Shown here: positions 29,901-37,335 of the stretch, in pieces | Numbering within the stretch: the stretch's first letter is position 1 | How the letters are laid out: the number at the start of each line of letters is the position of its first letter | Assembly: GCA_937911865.1 (NCBI GenBank) | Contig: CALDSK010000219.1 | Location: 1-57,156, forward strand | Direction: 5' to 3' | Source: an uncultured Synechococcus sp. | GTDB taxonomy: Bacteria > Cyanobacteriota > Cyanobacteriia > Phormidesmidales > Phormidesmidaceae | Length of the DNA stretch: 57,156 nt | Translations under genes and position numbers: made by a program | The notes under the pieces: generated by a model | Told to the model about the DNA's origin: nothing | Seen by the model: the letters and a program-made list of their open reading frames with translations, nothing else | Databases searched by the model: none

Positions 29901-31188
29901 CCCATATCAATAAAATTAAGTCAAAGCGAGCAGAGCCACTGTCTACCGCAATGGGTTTTAAGGTAATGTTTGCTAGCTCCATTGTGCTCATAGGAACATT
30001 TTGGAGACCGAAGAAAACCTGAACAATGGGCTGATAGCTTAAGTTACGCTCGGGCTGTAGCTCATCTACAATCTTTTCAAAAGGCAAATCTTGATGTTCA
30101 TAGGCGGCAGCGGTCGTCTCTCGTACGCGCTTGAGCAGGGTTTGAAAATTGGGATTGCCGCTGAGGTCTGTTCTCATAATCAGCGTGTTTACAAAAAAGC
30201 CGATTAGACCTTCAATTTCGGCTCTGTTCCGGTTGGCGACGGGCGTTCCCACTAAAATATCGTCCTGACCGCTGTAGCGATACAACAATGTGTTGAATGC
30301 AGCTAGCAGCAGCATGTAGAGCGTACAGCCTTCTGCTTGAGCTAAGGCTTTTAGCTGCTGGGTGAGCGATTGGGATAGCGCTAAGGAATGAGTATTGCCC
30401 TGATAGGTCTGGACGGTCGGTCGGGGGTTATCGGTGGGCAACGCCAGGAAAAAATCGCTGCCGGATAGCTGATTCTTCCAATACTTTAGCTGCTTGGCGG
30501 TAAGCGCTTCGGCTAACTGTTGCTGCTGCCAAATGGCAAAATCAGCGTACTGGATTGGTAATGCCGATAGCGAAATCGGTTGCCCACTATAAATTGAGGC
30601 GTAAATTTGGCCTAGTTCTTGAATAAAAATGCCGATGGACCAGCCATCAAAAACGATGTGATGGACGTTAAACAGCAGCCGATATTCATCTGTATCAAGC
30701 TGTAATAACAGAATACGTATTAGGGGGCACTGGGATAAGTTGAATGGCGTTTGAATCTCAGTTTGAACGAGTCCTTCTAGCTTTGAGGTGCGATCGCCTA
30801 CCGAGAACTCACGTAAATCCACAACAGTCGGTGAAACCTTCAAAGTAGGCAAGACGATTTGACTTGGCTCTCCATCAATCGATGTAAAGTATGAGCGCAG
30901 CACCTCATGGCGTTTCACCATGTGATTAATGCTTTGTTCTAGAACATTAATATCAACATTACCTTTGAGATCATAGGAGAAGGGAACATTGTAGTAAGGG
31001 CTGTCAGGATGTAGCTGGTCTAAAAACCACATGCGCTGCTGGGCAAACGATTGGACAACCGTAGTCTGCTGCGGATGGCGACATGGAATAGTATCTGCTT
31101 TAAATGCACCTTGTTTCCACTTTGCCAGCAGCGCCTGTTTCGCCGGTGATAAACCTGGTTGATTTGATGAACGATTTTTACTTAGCAT
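23992..31188 (-). CDS. hybrid synthetase, C-psiA-FAAL-KR-T (first copy)
   Basis: A single module of 2398 residues with the same plan as 9964-17106. Docking segment (SPAKQALLAKWK); C domain (HHIVFDG near 178); degenerate A domain (about 520-1060) with no P-loop motif, a Cys-rich stretch instead (CCCYYCG near 660-666), and Gln for the A10 Lys (NAQGQVD near 1009); FAAL-like domain (about 1130-1640; SGSTGKPKAV near 1294, NWLPLDHVGG, GMSETS, TGDLGF, PKTTIGKIQR); KR with N-terminal structural half (about 1680-2180; TGGLGGIA near 1945, Tyr in AYAAANSF near 2109); T domain (LGGNSIL Ser near 2312); basic C-terminal tail. FAAL and KR look intact, so the module should attach and reduce an acid, perhaps giving an alpha-hydroxy acid and an ester bond. 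In-frame tandem repeats occur in linkers (28685-28729, 25949-25978, about 27000). The substrate cannot be read from sequence. Confidence 0.9.
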   Translation of the reverse strand: MLSKNRSSNQPGLSPAKQALLAKWKQGAFKADTIPCRHPQQTTVVQSFAQQRMWFLDQLHPDSPYYNVPFSYDLKGNVDINVLEQSINHMVKRHEVLRSYFTSIDGEPSQIVLPTLKVSPTVVDLREFSVGDRTSKLEGLVQTEIQTPFNLSQCPLIRILLLQLDTDEYRLLFNVHHIVFDGWSIGIFIQELGQIYASIYSGQPISLSALPIQYADFAIWQQQQLAEALTAKQLKYWKNQLSGSDFFLALPTDNPRPTVQTYQGNTHSLALSQSLTQQLKALAQAEGCTLYMLLLAAFNTLLYRYSGQDDILVGTPVANRNRAEIEGLIGFFVNTLIMRTDLSGNPNFQTLLKRVRETTAAAYEHQDLPFEKIVDELQPERNLSYQPIVQVFFGLQNVPMSTMELANITLKPIAVDSGSARFDLILLIWEVDGRLTLFFEYSTDIFESATIKRLQKHFERLLESIVANPSEKILNLSLLSPAEQQQLLVAWQPSSSSNSASSNLAPESSTESLTETGWISTFEQQVQQNPQATAVIEREQSITYQQLNAQVNQLACYLQASGVNLGDVVGIYLSPSTDWLIGTLATLKAGGIYLPLGPAEPSELLKLKLDQSQPKVIITEQSLKASLPEQQHRVIDLKSVWQTVQQHPSDNFAASASSKEICCCYYCGEQSTQITYSDLAQRLAWLQQTFSISDQDIFLYQGSSSLDCIVREVMLPLSQGAKLIIATDQASSTSEIPELIAKHNVSVINFHPSTLSLFLGHTDHHSKAPFQAPSLRLAWCGGEPLLSAVANQFCQSYKIPLYYLHQVPQIFGELTVQACHEDSSKDKSSKDKSSKKFVPIGQPAYRDIYVLDNRLNLAPIGIVGKLFLKTHSLKTNSAPTPLQKVPNVPEREQLTATGLLARWLPSSAQDSSAQDGMLESWGHEQRGFWYQGNYFSLEAVEIGLLALPEIKDCTVLVRATVSNEQRLVAYVVPTGLANYEQVDMQLQSYLSRWLLPSTWQLLSALPINAQGQVDRQALTQFAIIDDEIVQHCQNSLQAKSQIEHVRVVKQNVLSPDIPPLHLSEVLPDWRVSDWRVMVPSNQDIQIESDESATREQIAARSERALSVSDGGPLDPENLMAETLPDVLRRAVQQSTRQSTHGGILYLEAEDREVAQSYSELLQDAQRSLAGLRALGLKPNDKVIFQLDDNQQFITAFWGCLLGGFVPVPLSVAPTYSESNSAIDKLYHAWQLFQQPVILTSERLAPALEALPNLGGIHDLRLARIEQLLHLDPDPHWHPSQRNDLALLLLTSGSTGKPKAVMHSHRSLLSHCAGDQAHTQFSDAEVTLNWLPLDHVGGIVMFHLRDIYLGCQQIHAPIQRVLQNPLVWIDWLHRYHVTVTWAPNFAYGLVNDLVNDLDLVNDLDNGNAATLADKSWDLSSVRFILNAGEAIVAKTARRFLELLRPYGLSPTAMRPAWGMSETSSAVVYSDRFSLESTTDEQTFVEVGSAIRGLTMRIVDADNQVVAANTIGRLQVKGDMVTSGYYGQPELTREVLSEAGWFDTGDLGFLRQGKLTLTGRQKDLIIINGINFQNHEIETVVEAVPGVETSFTAACAVRSQESQTDQLAVFFHTKVIEPQALLNQLQEIRQTLGTQMGVSPTYLVPLSKADIPKTTIGKIQRTQLQKRFESGEFDPITQRIDVLSANDNTLPDWFYQRHWSPRNLRHNSQITLNTPVLIFMDEAGLGERLCEQLDRATVSYIKVSYIKVSQALSFKKQSPKHYEIDPQQSQHYHQLISDLHANQVDIATVLHLGSYQSDSDAMASPETLRMAQFQGTHSLLFLIQALAQGRDPHLATRLMVVTANLQAVHADEQTCCVHGALTGLLKTVPLELSWLSCQHIDLSRSTASTQQADFILRELAQPCAADTEIAYRQHQRWVAALTSISWQEQPRQPINLKTGGLYLITGGLGGIATVLARNLYQHKQVKLILVGRTALPPRDEWRHHQGKDTLVADKIRQLQLLEKISNKVSYHAADVCDAQALEQLVSEAEHLWQQPLDGIFHLAGEGNLGEHWQSVDERWLATETLETVERIWKAKVYGTCALAQQLLSRRPKTLFVGFSSVNALFGGATFSAYAAANSFLDHFCHYQRTHGQLNTYSINWSMWQDIGMSEDAPESTIKMSQQLGYYRLSKSQGWRSLQACLSSTPAQYIVGLDRRKPNIQAACQLKCKPLQALAAFYASNSDLSPAYLQRLKIFDIFPKEIQCDFVRVDSSAFLSNRLTDEKFLSERHPQTIKQASNSYIAPSGEIEEAIAKIWQEALAIEKIAINQNFFELGGNSILTLQVISKTQKLTDKSLSVVDIFQYPTIRLLANYLSKSQLDKLQPNSEANREAKRERHQKASNRKKLLKSQMRLHRRSRLHGD
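25949..25978. repeat. 15-bp tandem duplication in the first FAAL/KR gene
   Basis: Units GAGACTTTAATATAG and GAGACTTTAATGTAT encode a doubled YIKVS motif in the structural half of the KR. The paralogue at 9964-17106 has the motif once (AYIKVS), so the duplication postdates their split or was lost in the other. Confidence 0.8.
28685..28729. repeat. three 15-bp tandem repeats in the degenerate A domain
   Basis: Units at 28685-28699, 28700-28714 and 28715-28729 encode SSKDK repeats within psiA. The paralogous gene lacks them at the same place. Insertions of this sort fit a domain no longer under catalytic constraint. Confidence 0.85.
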
Positions 31189-31270
31189 TTCCCTGATACT
31201 CTAGCTGGAATCAACATTAAAACTGAGCGATTAAAAATCGGTTTGCGCTTAAAGGAGGTGTCATATAGCC

Positions 31271-31351
31271 GATGTCCTGATGCATTGGGACATTGGCGCA
31301 GAAGAGCTGCTTGTTTGATAAGGGTCGTAGCCTCTAGTTAGTGTCTTAGAC
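31271..31351 (+). repeat. dispersed intergenic repeat, copy 2
   Basis: About 80 bp in the gap between the first FAAL/KR gene and the upstream PKS gene, matching the reverse complement of 2340-2425. The 20-bp near palindrome is at 31273-31292. Both copies lie just beyond the 3' end of a PKS gene but in opposite orientation, which suits a small mobile element better than a fixed terminator. Confidence 0.7.
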
Positions 31352-31370
31352 CATCAAATGAGTCTAACCC

Positions 31371-34300
31371 TCAAAACATTGACAAGCGCTTCTTGGCCTC
31401 TTCATCGGACATCTGTTCAAGGTTCTGAAGCAGCGCTGCTTCAACGGCAACAGCCAGCTTTGCAATATTTGAATGGTCAAAAAGCAGCTGCTGGAGAGGA
31501 AACTCAACTGGAAAATTCTGACGAATTTGAGACAGTAGTTGGACCGCCAGCAAAGAGTCTCCACCCAGGTCAAAAAAGTTATCGTTCACACCAATCGTCT
31601 CTATGCCTAGAACACGCTGCCAGATAGCAGAGAGTCTCTTCTCAATTTCACTCTCTGGGGCCATATAGTCAGTATCGAGAGACGGCCTTGCATGGAGTAA
31701 GCAACCTGCCTTAGAAGACGTCTGTGCTACATTTTCGGTTTGATTAAGTCGACTCTGTTTTAATCGTACCGACAAATCGCCTGTAGAAACAACTAGTTGA
31801 GGCCCAACTTTGAGCGTCATCGCTCTTTCCAACGCAATTAACCACTCCTCTGCCGACATCTCAAACTCTGCCAGTTTAGAACCCAAGCCTCTTGTTTTTT
31901 GTTCAGAGATTTTTTGGTCAGAGAGTGGTGGGTTAGGGGCCGCGTCTAGCCGCCATCCATCCCAGTTGATACTTGTGAAAGGCACCGATCCTGACGGATA
32001 CTGATGCCGTGATACAGCATCTACAAAGGCATTCGTCGCCACATGAGAGGCCATGCCAATCCCACCAACAATGACCGAAAGTGATGACGATAACACACAA
32101 AAATCAAGCGTCTGGTCTTGAAGAGCACGCTGTAAAATCATCAGCCCCTGACCCTTTTGTTGAAAATAACGCTCATAGTCATCTTGAGCGATTGCTTGAA
32201 TTGGTTTAAAGGGCTCGTCTTCACTCATTGCTGAGGTGTAAAATACCCCATTTAAACTGCCTAGCTGGGAGGACACTTGTTGAATCCCTGCACGCAGACT
32301 CTCTGCATTATGTAAGTTGACCCTAACAACTAGAAGCTCTGACGCAATTTGCTTAAGTGCCTGAAGACGAACAATTTCTTGGCTGGTGACATCAGCAGCA
32401 GGATGGATTTTCAGCCAACTTTGCCACTCATCGGCGTCAGGAAAATCAGTTGGCTCAATGATTGCCAGCTTTGCCTGCCAATTTTTTGCTAAATGGATGG
32501 CTAGATGGTTAACAATGCCTTGCAGACCCGTTGTGATTAAATAAGTCCCTTCTGGTCGTATCCTCACTGAAGATGCCTCATTCTCCGCAGACTTAATGGG
32601 CTCAGCGGGATCGACGGGCTCAAATGTCTGTATCCAACGACGCTGACCCCGATAGGCAATAGACTCACCTGTTGCTTCTACCTCAAGCTCAGCACTGAGG
32701 TTACAGACAATGTCTGCCAACGAGACTTGAGGATTAGAACGCTCAATGTCAATGTGATAACAGCTGATATTTGCGTGCTCCTGTGAAATCACCTTGATTA
32801 GGCCCGCAGAGAGTGACTGCCCAGGCTCAACTTTCTCTAGCCCAGTGATGGATTGAACAGCGTCAGTCACAAGCGCCATCTTCATATCATCCGCCCATCG
32901 AGATGACATTGCTTGTGTCATAAACAACAGGCTATAAAATCCCTGTACTCGCTGACGCTCTGCTGAGTCAGCTGGTGCCAAATTCCATAAATGAACAATC
33001 GTGTTTGGCACTGTTTGATTTGAGATGAGGTCGTCAAAAACCTGACCATAATCAGGCTTGGATGACGGATTGATACTGTAGCGAAACGCCTCAATTTTTG
33101 AGAAGGTTGACCCTATCTCGATGGTAATAACCGCTTTACCTTGTCGTGAGTATTCGTCTACTAAACAATGGCTGAATTTAGACCCATCTACAAAGACGAG
33201 TAGCGTATCGCGTTTAGTCTCTTCTCTGGTTGTTTCATCTCGTCTCGTTTCTTTTCTTTCTGCTGGTGAAAGATTCAGGGTAAAAGATTGTTTCCATACA
33301 GGAATATAAAACCAATCGGCAATATCTTTCTGTTTTTTGCTGGGGGCCGCAGAGAGGCGATCACCTTTAATATTTTGCCTGATATTTTGCCCTGCGCTGA
33401 ATGCTTGTGGCGCTGACGAGGCTTGAGCGAGAGGGGTCTGTGCGACGATTAAATGCTCGTAGAGCGATGCGGACGCCGGGATTGTCTCGACGTCAGAGAA
33501 GCCCGTTTGTATCAGCCAGTCTTGCCATTGCTGCCGGGTAATAAAGGGATGACCTCCCCGTTTATCAATGTCCTCAAACTCAGGCAGCAAGGCTCCAAAC
33601 GGGATTTCAAAGCTCAAAATCTCTGGCGTGGTTGGCTCAATTAACAGGAGTATCCCGCCCGGTGCTAGCAATGATTGAACATGAGTGAGGGTTGTGGTTA
33701 AGTCTCGCGTGGCATGCAGTACATTGCCTGCAATGATGATATCGAAGCTGGCTAAATTCAACCCTTGGCTCTCAGGCGTTTTCTCAATATCTAAAACACG
33801 GTACTCAACAAACTGATAGTCACTAAATCGTTGCTGGGCTTGTTTCACAAACAAAGCGCCGATATCAGTAAAGACATAGCTAGTTTGCTCTGGAGAGAAC
33901 GCAGGCAGCAATGCCCGAGTGTATGTACCCGTCCCGCCACCTATCTCTAACACTCGAAGATTCACCGTCTTGGGTATGGTGCGCACTATCTGTTTAAGAC
34001 AAGCGAGGGTAACATTACTGAGATATTGGGTTGAATTGTCTCTATAAATAGAGGCGAGTACGTCTAAACTGCCACCTGGAAACAACAGCTCTAGTAAATT
34101 AGTTTCACCCGTTAGCACCGTTGGCAAGCACTCGCCCGTTCGTTGAATCAAGTCAATAAACTCGGCCGCTTCCTCCCATTGGGACCGTAGCTGGGAAACA
34201 AGCTGATTGATAGACTCAACCGAGTGAAAGTCCACCGCTCTTACAAGGTTATTTTCCCTGTCGTCTAGTCCTGAAGACACCTCCTTTTCAACAGACACAG

Positions 34301-37256
34301 CGTGCATTAATCTACCCAAGAATTGACCATATTGAGGTAAGACGCCAGCTTTAGCCACGACCTCTTCAAGAGAAAACGGCTGTGACCCATCAACTGAAAT
34401 GCTCAAACAGTCTAAAGCACGCTTGATATAAGCGATACAGAGCCGATCAATACTTTGAATCTTTTGACGATAGCTGGGATGCTCAAACGCTTGAAGGCCA
34501 ACTTGAGACTGAAGCTGACCGGCTACCAAGACAGACGACAACAGCTGTGTGGGTTGAACAGATTGCGTTAGCGATTGAGGCTCTATCCAGTAGCGTTGCC
34601 GTTCAAAGGGATAACTGGGTAAAGAGAGACGATGGCGATACTCATTTTTGTAAACGCCAGACCAGCCGATACTGACCCCTGTTGCCCACAAATTGCCCAA
34701 CGTCGTTAGCAGGTGCTTGGCTTCCGATTGATTCGACTGAGGGTGGCAAAGCGAAGCGAAGATGGCCTGTTGCTCACCATCGCTAGCCTGCCGCTTTGCT
34801 AATCGCGTTAGCGTAACTCCTGGCCCGACCTCCAATAAAGCTAACGCTCTTTCCTCGTGCGCAAGGCACTCAAGTCCCTCAGAAAAACGGACCGTGTGGC
34901 GCAGGTGATTGGCCCAGTACTCTGAGCTGGTGGCCTCATCATCAGTGATCCAAGTTCCGGTTACCGTGGAGATGAAGGGAATAGTTGGAGGCTGTAGCTG
35001 AACAGAGCGCAGCAATGGCATCAGCGCCTCTGCAACAGGTGCCATCATGCCTGAGTGAAACGCATGAGAGGTATGCAATCGAGTGGTATCAATCTGCTGT
35101 TGTTCTAGTGTTTCTATGAGCTGATCAATCGCCGCCGTAGGACCCGACACGACGCACAGCTCAGGGGCATTAATCGCGGCTAAAAAGAGAGGCGCGTCAA
35201 TCATCGGCTCCAATTTCTGGGGAGATATGGCCACCGCCACCATTGAACCTGTGGGCTGCTGCTGCATCAACGCGGCTCGAGCTGTCACCAGTCGCAGCGC
35301 ATCGTCTAAAGACATCACGCCCGCCAAGCAGGCTACTACATACTCTCCTAAGCTATGGCCAACCATAGCCTCGGGCCGTATGCCCCAGTCCATCCACAGC
35401 TGGGCTAAAGCATACTCAATTACAAACAGCGCGGGCTGAGCCATGGCTGTTTGTTTTAACTGTTGAGCGGCTGCTTTGGGCGTCAGACGATGATCGGGAT
35501 ACAACATCTGTCTGATATCGAGCTTTAGACTAGATTGAAGTTGTTGAGCACAATGATCTACCGTGTCGCGAAATCGCGGTTCTGTTTGATAGAGATCTCG
35601 CGCCATGTTTACATACTGAGATCCCTGACCAGGGAACATAAAAACAACGCCGAATTCACTTGCTTCGGAGCGATGAGTTGTAAGCTGTGATGAGGCCAAA
35701 TTACTCAGGCCTTTAACAGCCTGACCGACCGCATTGCAAACGAGATAGCGACGATGTTCAAATCGAGTGCGACCGACCTGTAGCGTGTAGGCAACATCTG
35801 GAAGGCTAGCCTGAGAATTTTCCTGGAGGTAAGTCGCCAGGTTTTGAGTCATTGCATCAAGGGCAGTAGCCGATTTCGCGGATAACACAATCAGCTGAAA
35901 GGGACGGCGGGTAACAGACGCGGAGATTGGTGGCGGAGATTCTTCTAAAATCACATGGGCATTGGTGCCGCCAATGCCAAAAGAACTGACGCCTGCCCGT
36001 CGAGGGGTATCTTGTTCAGGCCAAGGGGTGAGCTGAGTATTGACAAAGAATGGACTGTTCTCGAAGTCAATTTTAGGATTGGGCTGCTCATAATGAAGGC
36101 TGGGCGGTAGGAGCTGATGTTTAAGCGCAAGGGATGTCTTAATTAATCCAGCGATGCCAGCTGCTACATCCATATGGCCGACATTTGTTTTTGCCGAACC
36201 GACAGCACAAAATTCTGTTTTATCAGTGTATTTTTGAAAGACGCTGGTGAGGGCAGACATCTCAATGGGGTCGCCAAGGGCCGTTCCTGTTCCGTGGGTT
36301 TCGATGTAGCTGATGGTCTCTGGCTTCACCTCAGCGAGTGCCAAAGCCATCCCTATAGCCTGAGCTTGGCCATCAATGCTGGGCGCTGTGTAGCCAACTT
36401 TATCAGAACCATCATTATTAATCGCTGTTGCTTTAATAACCGCATAGATATGGTCACCGTCGGCAGCGGCATCTTCCAGGCGTTTTAATACAACAATGCC
36501 TAACCCAGAACTTCCAACGGTTCCCTTTGCGCTGGCATCAAAAGCCCTACAGTGACCATCAGGAGAGCCAATGCCGCCCACTTGGTAAAGATAGCCTGCT
36601 CTGTGTGGCAGGTTAATGGCGACGCCGCCTGCCAGCGCCATATCACACTGATAATTCAATAGTCCCTGACAAGCAATATGGACCGCCACCAATGATGTTG
36701 AACAGGAGGTTTGAACATTGACGCTGGGCCCTTTGAGATTCAATTTATACGAAACGCGCGTTGGCAGAAAATCTTTATCGTTGCTAAGGCGAATATGATA
36801 GCGACCCACGAGATCCATTAATTCGCGATTACTCGATATATTGTTTAGCAAGTAGCTATTCATTGACGATCCGGCATAGATTCCGATTGAGCTTGTGCAC
36901 GCGTAAGGATCATATCCCGCGTCTTCAATGGCTTCCCATGCGCTTTCTAGAAACAGGCGTTGCTGTGGATCGAGTAAGCTAGCTTCTCGCGGTGAATAAT
37001 CAAAGAAAGCCGCATCAAAAAACTCTATGTCATCTAAAACACCTGCGGCTCTGACGTAATCGTGATTATGGAACAGCGTAGATTCAATGCCGCTTGCCTC
37101 TAATTCTTGATCTGTAAATGATGAGATAGATTCAACTTTATCGGCAATGTTTTGCCAAAAGTCCTGGGGAGTCTTAGCCCCAGGGAATCTACCAGACATA
37201 CCTACAATTGCAATGCCTTCCAAAGCGCTCTCAATAGAAGAAGATGTCGTAACCAT
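31371..37256 (-). CDS. polyketide synthase, KS-AT-cMT-KR(inactive)-ACP
   Basis: Extension PKS of 1961 residues from ATG 37256 (a TTG at 37286 would add ten). KS (about 13-440; TSCSTS Cys near 184), AT (about 535-850; GHSLGEY Ser near 634; HAFH, malonyl-CoA), C-methyltransferase (about 1000-1240; SAM motif LEIGGGTGTYT near 1106), KR region (about 1330-1800) and ACP (LGGDSLL Ser near 1900) with a C-terminal docking helix (MSDEEAKKRL). The KR looks dead: the cofactor loop TGGxGGxG is altered (TTGLQGIV near 1578) and the catalytic Tyr is His (ASHVATNAF, near 1738). The product of this step should be an alpha-methylated or gem-dimethylated beta-ketone, reminiscent of the methylated malonate of yersiniabactin. 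It receives the chain from the Ser module. Confidence 0.92.
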   Translation of the reverse strand: MVTTSSSIESALEGIAIVGMSGRFPGAKTPQDFWQNIADKVESISSFTDQELEASGIESTLFHNHDYVRAAGVLDDIEFFDAAFFDYSPREASLLDPQQRLFLESAWEAIEDAGYDPYACTSSIGIYAGSSMNSYLLNNISSNRELMDLVGRYHIRLSNDKDFLPTRVSYKLNLKGPSVNVQTSCSTSLVAVHIACQGLLNYQCDMALAGGVAINLPHRAGYLYQVGGIGSPDGHCRAFDASAKGTVGSSGLGIVVLKRLEDAAADGDHIYAVIKATAINNDGSDKVGYTAPSIDGQAQAIGMALALAEVKPETISYIETHGTGTALGDPIEMSALTSVFQKYTDKTEFCAVGSAKTNVGHMDVAAGIAGLIKTSLALKHQLLPPSLHYEQPNPKIDFENSPFFVNTQLTPWPEQDTPRRAGVSSFGIGGTNAHVILEESPPPISASVTRRPFQLIVLSAKSATALDAMTQNLATYLQENSQASLPDVAYTLQVGRTRFEHRRYLVCNAVGQAVKGLSNLASSQLTTHRSEASEFGVVFMFPGQGSQYVNMARDLYQTEPRFRDTVDHCAQQLQSSLKLDIRQMLYPDHRLTPKAAAQQLKQTAMAQPALFVIEYALAQLWMDWGIRPEAMVGHSLGEYVVACLAGVMSLDDALRLVTARAALMQQQPTGSMVAVAISPQKLEPMIDAPLFLAAINAPELCVVSGPTAAIDQLIETLEQQQIDTTRLHTSHAFHSGMMAPVAEALMPLLRSVQLQPPTIPFISTVTGTWITDDEATSSEYWANHLRHTVRFSEGLECLAHEERALALLEVGPGVTLTRLAKRQASDGEQQAIFASLCHPQSNQSEAKHLLTTLGNLWATGVSIGWSGVYKNEYRHRLSLPSYPFERQRYWIEPQSLTQSVQPTQLLSSVLVAGQLQSQVGLQAFEHPSYRQKIQSIDRLCIAYIKRALDCLSISVDGSQPFSLEEVVAKAGVLPQYGQFLGRLMHAVSVEKEVSSGLDDRENNLVRAVDFHSVESINQLVSQLRSQWEEAAEFIDLIQRTGECLPTVLTGETNLLELLFPGGSLDVLASIYRDNSTQYLSNVTLACLKQIVRTIPKTVNLRVLEIGGGTGTYTRALLPAFSPEQTSYVFTDIGALFVKQAQQRFSDYQFVEYRVLDIEKTPESQGLNLASFDIIIAGNVLHATRDLTTTLTHVQSLLAPGGILLLIEPTTPEILSFEIPFGALLPEFEDIDKRGGHPFITRQQWQDWLIQTGFSDVETIPASASLYEHLIVAQTPLAQASSAPQAFSAGQNIRQNIKGDRLSAAPSKKQKDIADWFYIPVWKQSFTLNLSPAERKETRRDETTREETKRDTLLVFVDGSKFSHCLVDEYSRQGKAVITIEIGSTFSKIEAFRYSINPSSKPDYGQVFDDLISNQTVPNTIVHLWNLAPADSAERQRVQGFYSLLFMTQAMSSRWADDMKMALVTDAVQSITGLEKVEPGQSLSAGLIKVISQEHANISCYHIDIERSNPQVSLADIVCNLSAELEVEATGESIAYRGQRRWIQTFEPVDPAEPIKSAENEASSVRIRPEGTYLITTGLQGIVNHLAIHLAKNWQAKLAIIEPTDFPDADEWQSWLKIHPAADVTSQEIVRLQALKQIASELLVVRVNLHNAESLRAGIQQVSSQLGSLNGVFYTSAMSEDEPFKPIQAIAQDDYERYFQQKGQGLMILQRALQDQTLDFCVLSSSLSVIVGGIGMASHVATNAFVDAVSRHQYPSGSVPFTSINWDGWRLDAAPNPPLSDQKISEQKTRGLGSKLAEFEMSAEEWLIALERAMTLKVGPQLVVSTGDLSVRLKQSRLNQTENVAQTSSKAGCLLHARPSLDTDYMAPESEIEKRLSAIWQRVLGIETIGVNDNFFDLGGDSLLAVQLLSQIRQNFPVEFPLQQLLFDHSNIAKLAVAVEAALLQNLEQMSDEEAKKRLSMF

Positions 37257-37335
37257 AGCTAGATTAAATAAGCCTTCCTCAGGCAAATTATGTTGACGGT
37301 GGAGAAAAAGTTGCTAAAAGGATGCTTGAATGCGC

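Noticed and set aside
31250..31260. Strong ribosome-site-like AAAGGAGGTG on the plus strand
   Set aside because: No open frame of meaningful length follows; it lies in a gap between two minus-strand genes.
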